In this document: positions 43,101 to 52,878 of the stretch, piece after piece | Layout: the number at the start of each line of letters is the position of its first letter | Position numbering within the stretch: position 1 is the stretch's first letter | Assembly (NCBI RefSeq): GCF_003367375.1 | Contig: NZ_CP031416.1 | Span: 1,619,501 to 1,683,500, forward strand | Length of the DNA: 64,000 bases | Reading direction: 5' to 3' | DNA from: Gallaecimonas mangrovi | GTDB lineage: Bacteria; Pseudomonadota; Gammaproteobacteria; Enterobacterales; Gallaecimonadaceae | The notes under the pieces: model-generated | The model's input: the letters and a program-made list of their open reading frames with translations, nothing else | The model's database searches: none | What the model was told of the DNA's origin: nothing | Translations under genes and position numbers: made by a program

Positions 43101-44229
43101 ATCCGTTCGATGCCACTTCCAGTAGCTGCGTGCCTTGCACCGTACCGCGTACTTTCATGGCTGGGCAAAGGCCCACCAGTTGGGCTTTCATGCCCGGCTG
43201 AAGCCTTTGCATACCCAGTGCCAGGCGCGGCGTAACGCCAGCCATCGTCAGGGCATCAGCAAACTCAATGCCCATGCCGACCAAGTTGGCCACGCCTTTA
43301 TCCATGGTCAGATTAGAGCCGCCAATGGTACCGTCTGGCCCTAAGCAGCGGCCATCTTCAACGGTGATGGTTTTCCCTGCAAAAGCAAATTGCGCAAGGT
43401 CCGGGGCGCCGCTAGCCGGGGTGGCGTCGGTCACTAAAAACAACTTGTCGGCCAGTACCCGTTTCGCCAATCGTACATTGGTGGCGTTGACATGCACGCC
43501 ATCGGCGACAACGCCGCAATACAGGCCTCTTTCCATGGCCGTTGCTGTAAAACCCGGTGCCCTGGCGCTAATGGGGGGCATAGCATTAAAAAGATGGGTT
43601 GCCATGCTAAGGCCGGCATCAATGCCAGCCAGGCTTTGGGCTTCGTTGGCAAGGGTATGGCCGCCGGAGACAGTGATACCGGCGCGAGTGAGTTTTCTAA
43701 TCACCTCACTGTCGACGGTTTCTGGCGCTAAGGTCAGCACTTTTACGACATCTGCGGCATCAATAATCAGGTTGAGAAGGTCGTGACTGACCGGCCTTAT
43801 TAACCGTGAGTCGTGAATACCACCTCGATTGGGATTAAGCCAGGGGCCTTCCAGATGCAGCCCCATCAACCCTTCCCCTTGATATTGACGAGCAGCCTTA
43901 ATGGCGGCGGCAACTTTAGCGTCTTCATCGGTAATCAGTGTGGCTAGAAAGCCTGTGGTGCCGTGCTGTAGGTTGCCTTCATTGAGTTTTTGAAGGGTGG
44001 GCAGGTCTGGGGTATCGTTAAACAGTAGGCCAAAGCCGCCATTTTGTTGTAAATCGACAAAGCCAGGGGCTATGGTCAGCTCTGAGCAGTCGACCCATGG
44101 CTTAGGGGGCAGCTGGTTATAAGGAAGCCAAGCTTCTAAGATGCCGTCGCTTATCACTAAGTGGCCAGAGATAAACCCTTGACGGGTTAGGATCCGAGCG
44201 CCGGTTAGACTGTATTTGCAATGGGCCAT
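43099..44229 (-). CDS. nagA: N-acetylglucosamine-6-phosphate deacetylase
   Basis: 376 residues of the amidohydrolase superfamily. Proteobacterial NagA features: APGFVDLQQNGGFG in place of the HxH motif, metal Glu in GLHLEGPWLNPNRGGIH, His in SGGHTLANEA and THLFNAMPP, catalytic Asp in LVTDATPASG. It deacetylates GlcNAc-6-P from chitin or cell-wall turnover. No nagB or nagK beside it. Divergent from glnS, recalling the nag-glnS neighbourhood of E. coli. Confidence 0.93.
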   Translation of the reverse strand: MAHCKYSLTGARILTRQGFISGHLVISDGILEAWLPYNQLPPKPWVDCSELTIAPGFVDLQQNGGFGLLFNDTPDLPTLQKLNEGNLQHGTTGFLATLITDEDAKVAAAIKAARQYQGEGLMGLHLEGPWLNPNRGGIHDSRLIRPVSHDLLNLIIDAADVVKVLTLAPETVDSEVIRKLTRAGITVSGGHTLANEAQSLAGIDAGLSMATHLFNAMPPISARAPGFTATAMERGLYCGVVADGVHVNATNVRLAKRVLADKLFLVTDATPASGAPDLAQFAFAGKTITVEDGRCLGPDGTIGGSNLTMDKGVANLVGMGIEFADALTMAGVTPRLALGMQRLQPGMKAQLVGLCPAMKVRGTVQGTQLLEVASNG

Positions 44230-44309
44230 GGGTCTATTGTTTCACTGCCTTTTTTCATGGATCATAGGGGAAATTTTTCACCCTATCAGAAAGTATCAGA
44301 GGACTCGCT

Positions 44310-45968
44310 ATGAGCAATGCGGGCGAAAACCGTCCCAGCAATTTTATCCGCCAAATTATTGATGCGGATCTCCAAAGCGGTAAACATCATAGCGTTCATA
44401 CCCGCTTTCCACCTGAACCTAACGGCTATCTGCACATTGGTCATGCCAAGTCTATTTGCCTTAACTTTGGTTTGGCTGTTGATTACCAAGGGCAGTGTAA
44501 CCTGCGCTTTGACGATACCAACCCTGCCAAAGAAGATCAGGAATTTGTTGATTCCATTGAACGCGATGTGCATTGGCTCGGGTTTGATTGGGCAGGAGAG
44601 GTGCGTCACTCCTCCGATTATTTTGAGCAACTGCATGATTACGCGGTTGAGCTTATCGAAAAGGGCCTGGCTTACGTTGATGAGCTGACCCCTGAGCAAA
44701 TTCGTGAATACCGCGGCTCGTTAAAGGAACCCGGTAAAAATAGCCCCTATCGTGACCGCAGTGTTGAAGAGAACTTGGCGCTATTTAAAAAAATGCGCGA
44801 AGGTGGCTACCAAGAAGGCCAGGCTTGCCTGCGTGCCAAAATTGATATGGCATCGAGCTTTATAGTGATGCGCGACCCGGTACTTTATCGCGTTAAATTT
44901 GCCCACCACCACCAAACCGGCGATAAATGGTGCATCTACCCGATGTACGATTTTACCCACTGTATTTCTGATGCGATTGAAGGCATTACCCATAGCCTTT
45001 GTACCTTGGAATTCCAGGACAACCGCCGTCTGTATGACTGGGTGCTGGATAACATTTCCATTGACACCCATCCGCGCCAGTATGAATTTTCAAGGCTGAA
45101 CCTGGCTTACACCGTGACTTCCAAGCGTAAGCTCAACCAACTGGTGACCGAGCATCATGTTGAAGGTTGGAACGACCCGCGGATGCCTACCATTGCTGGC
45201 ATGCGCCGCCGTGGTTATACCCCAGAAAGCATTCGCGAATTTTGTAAACGCATCGGTGTTACCAAAATGGATAACACCGTTGAAATGGCGATGCTCGAAG
45301 CCTGTATTCGTGATGATCTGAATGAAAATGCGCCGCGCGCTATGGCGGTGCTGGATCCGGTTCGCTTGGTTATCGAAAATTACCCTGAAGGTGAGGTGGA
45401 ATGGCTTGAAGCACCGAATCACCCGAACAAGCCGGAAATGGGTAACCGCCAAGTGCCTTTTAGCCGCGAATTGGTGATTGAAGCGGAAGACTTTCGTGAA
45501 GAGGCCAATAAAAAATACAAGCGTCTGGTCTTGGGTAAAGAAGTGCGGTTGCGTAACAGCTACGTGATTAAAGCCGAACGCGTTGAAAAAGACGATGCCG
45601 GTAATATCACCACCATTTTCTGCAGCTACGATGCCGACACTTTAGGTAAAGACCCCGCCGATGGCCGTAAGGTAAAAGGGGTTATTCACTGGGTCAGCAA
45701 AGCCCATGGCCAGCAAGCCGAAGTGCGCCTTTATGACCGCCTGTTCAACGTGCCTAACCCGGGTGGCGCCGAGGACTTCCTGGCTACCCTTAACCCGGCA
45801 TCCTTGGTTGTCCGCCAGGGGTATGTAGAAGCCTCCTTGGCCCAAGCCGAAGCCGGTAACGGTTTTCAGTTTGAACGATTAGGCTATTTCTGCCGCGACA
45901 GCGAGTCAGAGACCTTGGTCTTTAACCAAACCGTTGGTCTTCGTGACACCTGGGGTGGTGGCGAGTAA
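44310..45968 (+). CDS. glnS: glutaminyl-tRNA synthetase
   Basis: 552 residues, class I synthetase. [20 protein letters not shown] carries the HIGH motif, TVTSKRKL is the KMSKS-like motif, and the anticodon-binding beta-barrels follow ([28 protein letters not shown]). It lacks the Yqey domain. AGAGGA precedes the ATG. Confidence 0.97.
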   Translation: MSNAGENRPSNFIRQIIDADLQSGKHHSVHTRFPPEPNGYLHIGHAKSICLNFGLAVDYQGQCNLRFDDTNPAKEDQEFVDSIERDVHWLGFDWAGEVRHSSDYFEQLHDYAVELIEKGLAYVDELTPEQIREYRGSLKEPGKNSPYRDRSVEENLALFKKMREGGYQEGQACLRAKIDMASSFIVMRDPVLYRVKFAHHHQTGDKWCIYPMYDFTHCISDAIEGITHSLCTLEFQDNRRLYDWVLDNISIDTHPRQYEFSRLNLAYTVTSKRKLNQLVTEHHVEGWNDPRMPTIAGMRRRGYTPESIREFCKRIGVTKMDNTVEMAMLEACIRDDLNENAPRAMAVLDPVRLVIENYPEGEVEWLEAPNHPNKPEMGNRQVPFSRELVIEAEDFREEANKKYKRLVLGKEVRLRNSYVIKAERVEKDDAGNITTIFCSYDADTLGKDPADGRKVKGVIHWVSKAHGQQAEVRLYDRLFNVPNPGGAEDFLATLNPASLVVRQGYVEASLAQAEAGNGFQFERLGYFCRDSESETLVFNQTVGLRDTWGGGE

Positions 45969-45982
45969 GCCGGTTTTGAGTC

Positions 45983-46013
45983 AAAAAAAGCCGCCATTAC
46001 TGGCGGCTTTTTT
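45983..46013 (+). terminator. terminator of glnS
   Basis: AAAAAAAGCCGCCA (45983-45996), TTAC, TGGCGGC (46001-46007) with T7. Confidence 0.88.
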
Positions 46014-46106
46014 ATGACAGCAACAATCGCTTAATACAGTGCTGGCTGAAGTGCGTGGCAATTGTTATTGGTGATAGGCTAGGACCAAACGCATAGAGAG
46101 GTGGTT

Positions 46107-46661
46107 ATGGATGCATTGGAACTGTTGTTAAATCGTACCTCTGAGCCCAAGTTAGAAGCGCCGGCTCCCGCTGGCGATGCCTTAGAAACACTCTATCAGG
46201 CCGCCTTTCGGGTGCCCGACCATGGCCTGCTGCAACCCTATCGCTTTGTGGTGATTGCCGGCGAGGGCAGGAGCCGGTTAGGTCAGGTTTGCCTCAAAGC
46301 GCTGCTGCAACAAAACCCTGATGCCGACGACAAAGCAAAAGATAAAGCGGCGCATTTATTCGAACGGGCCCCGATGGTGATGGCGGTTATTTCCAATGTG
46401 AAAGAACACCCCAAGGTGCCGGTATTTGAACAACTGGTTACCGCTGGCCTTGCAGCGCATGCCATGCAGATGGCGGCAGTCGCTCAGGGCTTTGGTGGCA
46501 TCTGGCGCACCGGTAGCTACGCCACCGACTATCATGTGCGCCAGGCGCTTGGGGTTGAAGGCGAAGACGAAATTCTGGGCTTTTTGTATTTGGGCACGCC
46601 GGTTAAAAGCAAATTCAAGGTGCCCCGCCCGGATAGCAGTGCCTTTGTTAGTCAGTTTTAA
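46107..46661 (+). CDS. YdjA-like NAD(P)H nitroreductase
   Basis: 184 residues, flavin nitroreductase fold aligned with E. coli YdjA end to end: MDALELLLNRTSEPKLEAPA, RVPDHGLLQPYRFVVI, MQMAAVAQGFGGIWRTGSYA, GFLYLGTP. Probably binds FMN; the physiological substrate is unknown. AGAGG precedes ATG 46107. Followed by a terminator. Confidence 0.9.
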   Translation: MDALELLLNRTSEPKLEAPAPAGDALETLYQAAFRVPDHGLLQPYRFVVIAGEGRSRLGQVCLKALLQQNPDADDKAKDKAAHLFERAPMVMAVISNVKEHPKVPVFEQLVTAGLAAHAMQMAAVAQGFGGIWRTGSYATDYHVRQALGVEGEDEILGFLYLGTPVKSKFKVPRPDSSAFVSQF

Positions 46662-46683
46662 AAGGCCTGCGGGCCTTTTTTTC
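46660..46683 (+). terminator. terminator after the nitroreductase
   Basis: GGCC (46664-46667), TGCG, GGCC (46672-46675), A4 before and T7 after; short stem. Confidence 0.7.
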
Positions 46684-46863
46684 TTGCGCGAGTTTTCGAT
46701 AAAACGCGGTGCGTGACAACACCTAAATAAAGGCGTTATTGTACGGCGGTACTCGCCGCATTTTTGATTAAATTTTTTTGTCCTGACGATAACCAAGCCG
46801 GTTTGTATCATCGCCTCGGCAAGCGCAGAATCTCGCCACTTTTTATCCCCCCTCGGTTTAAAG

Positions 46864-48000
46864 ATGTTTGCCCGTCCTGTGGTGCTGCTGCTTATGGGCC
46901 TGCTGCTGCTCACCATTTCTATTGCGGTCCAAAATACCCTCGTGCCGCTTTGGTTAGCCAAAGCTCAAGTGTCTACGGTAGGCATTGGTAGCGTTACCTC
47001 CCTGTATTTTGTCGGCAACCTGGTTGGCACCTTGGTGGCTGGGCGTTTAATTAATCGCTTAGGCTTTTCGGTGACCTACCAATTGGTGTGCTTAGCCTTT
47101 GTGTTATCGGTATCAGGTTTGTGGCTAAGCCATAGCTTGGCCGGCTGGCTGTGGTGGCGCTTTTTCGCCGGTGTAGCCTGTGCCTGTATTTGGGTGGTGG
47201 TGGAGTCTTGGCTGATGGTGCGGGGAGATGCCACCCAGCGCAGTCAACTACTGGCCGCCTATATGGTGGTTTACTACCTGGGCACGGTGGCCGGGCAAAT
47301 GCTGCTGTCGGTGGCGGATACGCAAATGACACCGGTAATGGTGTGGGTTAGCGCACTGATTGGTGTGGCCATGGTGCCGGTAGCCTTGGCGGGCAAAAGT
47401 CATGTTAACCCGCAACATGCCAGTTGCCGTCCTTTTGCCATGCTGAGGTTAAAATCAGCCCGTAACGGCGTTGTTGGCTGCGTGTTGGCAGGAGTGGTTT
47501 TGGGCTGCCTTTACGGCTTATTGCCGGTATTTTTGTCACGCCAGCACCTTGATGATGCACAAATCGGTCGCTGGATGGCGGTGTTGGTGGCAGCGGGTAT
47601 CGCTGGCCAATGGCCAACCGGCCGCTTGGCTGATCGCTTTGGCCGTCGCCCGGTGCTGCTGGGGCAAATGGCCATTATGACGCTAACGGCGCTTTGGTTA
47701 TCGGTGATGGGTTCACACCACGGTTTTGCCTTGTCGTTGGTGGGCCTGGGTATTGTTGCTTTTACCTTGTATCCGGTGGCCATGGCCTGGGCTTGTGAAC
47801 AAGTCAGCGGTGAGCAACTGGTGGCGATGAACCAAGCTTTGTTGCTGTCTTACTGTATTGGCAGTTTGGCTGGCCCGGCTCTGGCCTCGGTACTGATGGA
47901 TAAAGTGTCTGACACTGGCCTTTTTACCCTGATCGCGGTGGCCACAGCCCTAGTTGGGGTTTGGAGCTGGCGGCAGCGGCCCGCTTTGGTTGCTGTGTAG
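46864..48000 (+). CDS. YcaD-like MFS transporter
   Basis: 378 residues, 12 membrane helices, strongly like E. coli YcaD: AVQNTLVPLWLAKAQVST, FVGNLVGTLVAGRLINRLGF, CIWVVVESWLMVRG, GQWPTGRLADRFGR, FTLYPVAMAWACEQV. Substrate unknown. No good ribosome site before ATG 46864; no better start is visible. Confidence 0.88.
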   Translation: MFARPVVLLLMGLLLLTISIAVQNTLVPLWLAKAQVSTVGIGSVTSLYFVGNLVGTLVAGRLINRLGFSVTYQLVCLAFVLSVSGLWLSHSLAGWLWWRFFAGVACACIWVVVESWLMVRGDATQRSQLLAAYMVVYYLGTVAGQMLLSVADTQMTPVMVWVSALIGVAMVPVALAGKSHVNPQHASCRPFAMLRLKSARNGVVGCVLAGVVLGCLYGLLPVFLSRQHLDDAQIGRWMAVLVAAGIAGQWPTGRLADRFGRRPVLLGQMAIMTLTALWLSVMGSHHGFALSLVGLGIVAFTLYPVAMAWACEQVSGEQLVAMNQALLLSYCIGSLAGPALASVLMDKVSDTGLFTLIAVATALVGVWSWRQRPALVAV

Positions 48001-48019
48001 CTTTTGCAATAATAGTTTG

Positions 48020-48025
48020 TATAAT
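48020..48025 (+). promoter_or_regulatory. -10 element of the toxin-antitoxin operon
   Basis: TATAAT 27 bases before the antitoxin start. No good -35 lies 17 bases upstream. It is overlapped by AT-rich sequence where an autorepressing antitoxin would bind. Confidence 0.5.
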
Positions 48026-48051
48026 GTCTCAAAAGGATGCAGGAGACAGTC

Positions 48052-48402
48052 ATGCAAGCGGTTGCTCAGCTCGACCCGAAAAGCGTACTTAGTAAAGCCG
48101 TATTGAATGCCGGTAAAGACTTGGGGTTAACCCAGGTTGAAATTGGCACTGTGATTGGCCGTAACCGAACGCGCTTGCGAGACGGTATTGAACCTGCCAG
48201 CAAAGAAGGCGAACTGGCGCTGCTGTTAGTGCGCCTTCATCGCAGCCTGTTTGCACTTACCGGCGGCCAAAGTGCGGATATGAAGCACTTTATGGTGACC
48301 CATAATCATCTAAGCCAAGGGGTGCCGAAAGAGCAGGTTGCATCGGTGCAAGGTTTGGTAAAGTTGGTGAACTTGCTTGATGGCCTTAGGGGCAAAATTT
48401 AA
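48052..48402 (+). CDS. Xre/MbcA/ParS-type antitoxin of a RES toxin
   Basis: 116 residues: a helix-turn-helix N-terminal half (LGLTQVEIGTVIGRNRTRLR) and the MbcA/ParS/Xre C-terminal toxin-binding domain (ALLLVRLHRSLFALTGG, KHFMVTHNHLSQGVP). It neutralises the RES toxin and should repress the operon. ATG 48052 has AGGAGA six bases upstream; ATG 48037 lies inside that leader. Its stop overlaps the toxin start by one base. Confidence 0.9.
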   Translation: MQAVAQLDPKSVLSKAVLNAGKDLGLTQVEIGTVIGRNRTRLRDGIEPASKEGELALLLVRLHRSLFALTGGQSADMKHFMVTHNHLSQGVPKEQVASVQGLVKLVNLLDGLRGKI

Positions 48403-49109
48403 TGCACGCTATCCAAGGAATGGGCTGGCGTTTAGTGGAATCGCAAGAACAAGTTGCCACATCACAATTGGTTGATAGTCTGGCCGAGCAGCAATTGCTG
48501 GAAGACTTACTCGATTACGCCAAGCCGCCACGACTACCCGGTACTGAAAGTCTGCATTACTTACTGGCCACACCTTTTCGTTACCCGCCGCTGCGCTGGG
48601 GCTCCCGTTTTGGTCGCCCTCACGAACCTAGCCTGTTTTATGGTGGTAAAACCATCAATGTTACCCTGACCGAAGGGGCTTACTACCGGCTGGTTTTTTA
48701 TCATTCCATGGCCACGCCGCCACCTGGTGAGCTGCTTCGCACCCAGCACAGCCTGTTTGCCTTTTATTACCGCACCGAGCTAGGTGAAAAGTTACAAGAC
48801 CGGCCTGAGCAAGAGGCGCTAACTGACCCTGCTGATTATCGCTATTGCCAGCAATTGGGTAGCGAGCTTCGCCAGCTAGGTGTTGAGGCCTTTGAATACC
48901 GCTCAGCGCGTTGCCCCGACCAAGAGCTTAATGTGGCGCTGTTTACGCCAAAGGCGCTATTAAGTAAAAGGCCGCGCCGACAAACGCGCTGGCTATGTGA
49001 AGTTGGCCCCCATGGCGTGAGCTTTCTTGGCGGTGAGGGCAATGACTTATATCTGTTCCCACTCGAGATGTTTTGGCACAACGGTCAGTTACCGATGCCA
49101 GCTGAATAA
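48402..49109 (+). CDS. RES-domain toxin (NAD-consuming)
   Basis: 235 residues with a RES domain: FRYPPLRWGSRFGRPHEPSL, FYGGKTINVTLTEGAYYRL (active-site Arg, Tyr and Glu region) and a late GVSFLGGEGNDLYLFPLE. RES toxins split NAD+ and stop growth unless bound by the Xre partner. TAATG overlap with the antitoxin gene is the classic arrangement. Flanked by housekeeping genes and a terminator. Confidence 0.9.
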   Translation: MHAIQGMGWRLVESQEQVATSQLVDSLAEQQLLEDLLDYAKPPRLPGTESLHYLLATPFRYPPLRWGSRFGRPHEPSLFYGGKTINVTLTEGAYYRLVFYHSMATPPPGELLRTQHSLFAFYYRTELGEKLQDRPEQEALTDPADYRYCQQLGSELRQLGVEAFEYRSARCPDQELNVALFTPKALLSKRPRRQTRWLCEVGPHGVSFLGGEGNDLYLFPLEMFWHNGQLPMPAE

Positions 49110-49133
49110 AAAAGGCCCCAAGGGGCCTTTTTT
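49108..49133. terminator. bidirectional terminator between the RES toxin and the M1 peptidase
   Basis: AAAAAAGGCCCC (49108-49119), AA, GGGGCCTTTTTT (49122-49133), perfect. Confidence 0.88.
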
Positions 49134-50868
49134 ATTTGTCGGATTGTTTGGCTTTTTTCTTCGCCTGCGCCTTGTCTTTTTGCGCCTTTTTCCAAGCCTG
49201 GTAAACGGCAAAATGCGGCTCGTCTTTTAGCACCTTGGAGTGAGGGTCTAGCTGAATACGCTCGGCATTTCCCACTGTTAACTGGCCGCGACCGCCGGGC
49301 ATTTTAACGGTGTGCACAGCACCGTCGACCATCACCTCTACCGGCATTGGGAACGGGTGCGCCGTTTGCCGCCAAGCAAGATACAAGGTATTGCCCTCGC
49401 GGTGGCTGGCAAGCGCAGGCAGTTTTGCCTGGTACAGGTAGGCATCAAAGAACCACTGCATATTTTGGCCGCTGAGTTTATTAACGATGCTAATAAACTC
49501 TTTACCGGTGCCATAGCGCGGTTTGAAGTGGCCAGGCTCCGGGGTTTGGGTGCCGTAAACCAGTTCACGCAGGGCGTTAAAAAACACCTTGTCGCCTAAA
49601 TAGCCCCTGAGGGTGTGCAGCAACATGGCGCCTTTGGCGTAAATATCTTGGCCGGGGCCGCGTTTTTCATCATAAACCCCTTCTTCGGTTTGCGAGTGGC
49701 CAGACACCAGGGGCCTGATGTTCTTGATGCCTGCCCGAATAGGATAAAGCTGGGCATCATAAGCCATATCTCCCCACAGATATTGGGCGTAGAGTGGCTG
49801 CATGTAGGTGGCAAACCCTTCGTGCAACCAAAAGTCGTCCCAGTCGACATTGGTTAATTGGTTGCCGAACCATTCGTGGGCTAATTCGTGTTGCAGCAGG
49901 CTGTCGTAGCCAAAGATGCTTTGGGCATAATCGTTGCCATAAGCGTTAATCGTTTGGTGTTCCATCCCTTTGTGTGGGGTGTGTACCACGCCCATTTTTT
50001 CATTGGCAAAGGGGTAGGGGCCAATCATCTGTTCAAAAAAGCCAAGCTGTTTTGGAAACTCTTTAAATAGCACTTCAGCCTGTTTTTGCTCGCCCTTGAG
50101 ATACCAGAAATCCATGGGGTAACTATTGCCAAAACGGCTGCGGTAAGTGGCTTGCAGTTTTTGATAAGGGCCAATGTTAAGGGCAATGGCATAGGTGTTG
50201 GGGTGAGCAACCTGCCAGTGGTAGGTGCGCCAACCGTCTTTTTCGGTCACGCCGAGAAAGACGCCATTGCTTGGGGCCACCAGCGGGGCAGGAACAGTAA
50301 TAAAGAGTTCGGCAACGTCTGGCTCGCCGGTGGGCTGGTCGATGCAGGGCCAGAAAATATCGCACCCTTCACCTTGTACGGCGGTGGCTATCCACGGCTG
50401 GCCGTCCGGGGTGTGTGACCAAACAAAGCCGCCATCCCAGGGGGCATGTTTTGCCACATGTGGCTTGCCGGCGTAATCAACGCCAATGTCAAAGGCTTCG
50501 CCTTTGGCGACGGTGGCAGGAAGATGAATGCGTAATCGCCCGTCTGGGTTTTGCCAGCGCGCTTTGGGGAGCGGTATACCGTTTAGGCTGACGGCGTTAA
50601 TGGCAAAGGCCGGGTCTAAATCCACCGACATACTGTTTAGGGCGGCTTTGGCAGTGAAGGTTAATACGGCATGGCCCTCTAGCGCTTTTTGCTGGGGCAA
50701 TATTTTCCAATGCAGTTCGGCTTTGGCGAAATGCAGGTCTTTTTGGCTCTGTGGCATCACGCCGCCTGACTCTTTGGTCAGTGGCGCCAGTGCTGTGGGT
50801 TTGGGCGTTTGCGCCTGTTGAGCACAGCCCGTTGCCAACAGCACTAACATAAAGGTTAATTTTTTCAT
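49132..50868 (-). CDS. M1 family zinc metallopeptidase, lipoprotein
   Basis: 578 residues. The N-terminus is a lipoprotein signal (MKKLTFMLVLLATGC), so the enzyme is envelope-anchored rather than cytoplasmic like PepN. The zinc site is HELAHEWFGNQLTNVDWDDF with the third ligand Glu in WLHEGFATYM; the exopeptidase motif appears as HKGMEHQT rather than GAMEN. It lacks the C-terminal ARM domain of PepN and ends in a Lys-rich tail (KKAQKDKAQAKKKAKQ). ATG 50868 chosen because it begins the signal peptide. Confidence 0.88.
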   Translation of the reverse strand: MKKLTFMLVLLATGCAQQAQTPKPTALAPLTKESGGVMPQSQKDLHFAKAELHWKILPQQKALEGHAVLTFTAKAALNSMSVDLDPAFAINAVSLNGIPLPKARWQNPDGRLRIHLPATVAKGEAFDIGVDYAGKPHVAKHAPWDGGFVWSHTPDGQPWIATAVQGEGCDIFWPCIDQPTGEPDVAELFITVPAPLVAPSNGVFLGVTEKDGWRTYHWQVAHPNTYAIALNIGPYQKLQATYRSRFGNSYPMDFWYLKGEQKQAEVLFKEFPKQLGFFEQMIGPYPFANEKMGVVHTPHKGMEHQTINAYGNDYAQSIFGYDSLLQHELAHEWFGNQLTNVDWDDFWLHEGFATYMQPLYAQYLWGDMAYDAQLYPIRAGIKNIRPLVSGHSQTEEGVYDEKRGPGQDIYAKGAMLLHTLRGYLGDKVFFNALRELVYGTQTPEPGHFKPRYGTGKEFISIVNKLSGQNMQWFFDAYLYQAKLPALASHREGNTLYLAWRQTAHPFPMPVEVMVDGAVHTVKMPGGRGQLTVGNAERIQLDPHSKVLKDEPHFAVYQAWKKAQKDKAQAKKKAKQSDK

Positions 50869-51069
50869 AAAGCTACACCAAGTAAGCAATATCTTATCAA
50901 TACGCTGTTATCAAGTTGTAACCAATGGCGCTAGTCCCGTTGTAATAGCCATCAGGCTTGAATGAACAAAATCGAGATGTTTTAAAGCACCGTTCAGCTT
51001 GTCACAAAATTGGCACTGTCGAGGGCTGCCCTTTCCCTTTACAATGCGCAGCCCGTTGAAGGAGTCGTT

Positions 51070-52260
51070 ATGAGCCGCAGTTCTGCAACCGCAGTGATTT
51101 TCGTTGGTTTTTTCCTGCTGGGAATGGTGTTCATTCTTTGGGGCATTTTGTTACCCGACATGGCCCATTCACTGGCAATGAGTGAAGTGGTCAGTGGTGC
51201 CTTTTTCACCCTGATCTCCATGGGCATGATTGTCGGTGCCTTTATCGGCGGCAAGTATGTTCAAAAGTTTGATTTCTTATCACTGTTCTCGGTGTTGGCG
51301 GTGATCGTCACCGTACTGCTGCTGTTGCTGTCTTTTGTGCACTACTGGTTGTACTTACTGATAGGGGCCTTTTTGCTGGGCATCGTCAGCTCCAGCATGT
51401 TCACCATTGGCCATACCTTGATTGCCAGGCTGCATGTGGCAAAACGTTCGGCAATGATGGGGCTAATGGATTTTATGTTTAGCCTGGGCACACTGGCGGC
51501 GCCTTTTTACGTATCCGGCCTGTATGCACTCGACCACACCTGGCGGTGGCCACTGCGGGTGTTGGCCGTTGGCCTTGTCTTTTTGGCTGTCTTTGCCTGG
51601 CGCACCGCGCAGAAAGGCAAAAAGTTGGCCCCTATCGGTGAAGCCAAGAATAAAGAAAGCCTTTCCTATGGCGATGTCATAAAAAAGCCGGTGTTTTTGT
51701 TTTTGGCGCTAGCAGGGGTTGGCTATGGGGCCGTGGAATTTGGTAACGGCAACTGGTTTGTCAGTTATGCGCAAAATGGCCGCGGTTTTGACGGTGATAA
51801 AGCCCGTTTTATCTTTGCCTTTTTTACCGCCGGAATGGTGCTAAGCCGGTTAGGTTTCTCCATCTTCTTGCGCTGGTTTAGCAATCACCGGCTGATGGTG
51901 ATCTTGGCCAGTATTATGACGGTTGGCGCCTTTACCATTAAGCTCACCAGCGACCCTTATATTATGTCTTTTGGCAACTTCCTGGTCGGCCTTGGCTTGG
52001 GAGGGCTGTTCCCATTGATGCTGTCAGCAGCGATGGATATCGACAGTGACAAGGGGCCGCTGTTGTCCGGTATTTGTGTGATTGGCTCATCAACCGGTGT
52101 GCAAATGGCGTCTTTTGGTACCGGCCTTTGGGCCAACTACGCGCCATTGGCAACGGCGTTTTGGACCATTCCGTTAGGCGCCAGTTGGTTGTGGCTGATG
52201 GCCTTTCGCTACAGCCGCGAATTAAAAAAACGCCAATCAGTTGAGGGCGCTGTCGCTTAA
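51070..52260 (+). CDS. MFS transporter
   Basis: 396 residues, 12 membrane helices (FVGFFLLGMVFILWGILLPD at the start, LGIVSSSMFTIGHTLIARLH, GNFLVGLGLGGLFPLMLSAA). The pattern resembles the FucP/TsgA sugar-type MFS group, but the substrate is not predictable. AAGGAG precedes ATG 51070. Its 3' end overlaps the converging RraA-like gene by 24 bases. Confidence 0.85.
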   Translation: MSRSSATAVIFVGFFLLGMVFILWGILLPDMAHSLAMSEVVSGAFFTLISMGMIVGAFIGGKYVQKFDFLSLFSVLAVIVTVLLLLLSFVHYWLYLLIGAFLLGIVSSSMFTIGHTLIARLHVAKRSAMMGLMDFMFSLGTLAAPFYVSGLYALDHTWRWPLRVLAVGLVFLAVFAWRTAQKGKKLAPIGEAKNKESLSYGDVIKKPVFLFLALAGVGYGAVEFGNGNWFVSYAQNGRGFDGDKARFIFAFFTAGMVLSRLGFSIFLRWFSNHRLMVILASIMTVGAFTIKLTSDPYIMSFGNFLVGLGLGGLFPLMLSAAMDIDSDKGPLLSGICVIGSSTGVQMASFGTGLWANYAPLATAFWTIPLGASWLWLMAFRYSRELKKRQSVEGAVA

Positions 52261-52716
52261 AATAATGCCGTTTTTATCGGCATAGAGCCATTGGCCTGGG
52301 TAGATGTTGGCACCTGCGCACCTAAGCGTAACGCCAGTGTCGCCCAGGCCTTTTCGCTCTGTTTTAAAAGGGGTTACCCCCAGCGCTTTTACCCCTAAAT
52401 CCAGCGTGGCAATTTCACCCGCGTCACGAATGGCACCGAAAATAACCACCCCGGCCCAGCCGTTGTCCACCGCGCTTTTCGCGATAAGATCGCCCATTAG
52501 CGCTTTTTTCAGGGAATTGCCGCCATCCACAACCAACACTTTGCCTTGGCCGGGGCTGGCCAGCAGTTCTTTAACGCGTGAGTTGTCCTCAAAGCATTTC
52601 ACCGTGACCACCTGGCCCCAGAAAATGGCTTTACCGCCTAAATCCTGCATCGGGGTTTCAACCCACTCCAAGCCTTCGGGGTGGGCATCACAAAGGTCGG
52701 GCAGTAAGTCGAGCAT
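52237..52716 (-). CDS. rraA: RraA family protein (RNase E regulator / HMG aldolase-like)
   Basis: 159 residues of the RraA fold: GQVVTVKCFEDNSRVKELLA, GKVLVVDGGNSLKKALMGDL, AGVVIFGAIRDAGEIATLDL. In E. coli RraA binds and inhibits RNase E; related proteins are aldolases, and the GxxRD part of GAIRDAGE occurs in both. AGGAGG five bases before ATG 52716 decides the start. Confidence 0.88.
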   Translation of the reverse strand: MLDLLPDLCDAHPEGLEWVETPMQDLGGKAIFWGQVVTVKCFEDNSRVKELLASPGQGKVLVVDGGNSLKKALMGDLIAKSAVDNGWAGVVIFGAIRDAGEIATLDLGVKALGVTPFKTERKGLGDTGVTLRCAGANIYPGQWLYADKNGIILSDSALN

Positions 52717-52878
52717 GTTGCCTCCTAAATGCAATAACTGATAAGACCTGTTACACCATAATCTTCCAGCAAGGCCATCTCAATAGTTAAGCGCCGAGCT
52801 GTGGCTGGTATTTCACGTTGCTTTGGGGCATTTGCTGAGCTTTAGTTAAGAGGCGCTCTGTATCAAAGGACTGAACAG

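Noticed and set aside
44310-45968. Several long opposite-strand and shifted frames inside glnS and other strongly coding genes
   Set aside because: They mirror codon bias of the true genes, have no domain content or ribosome sites, and overlap clear genes fully.
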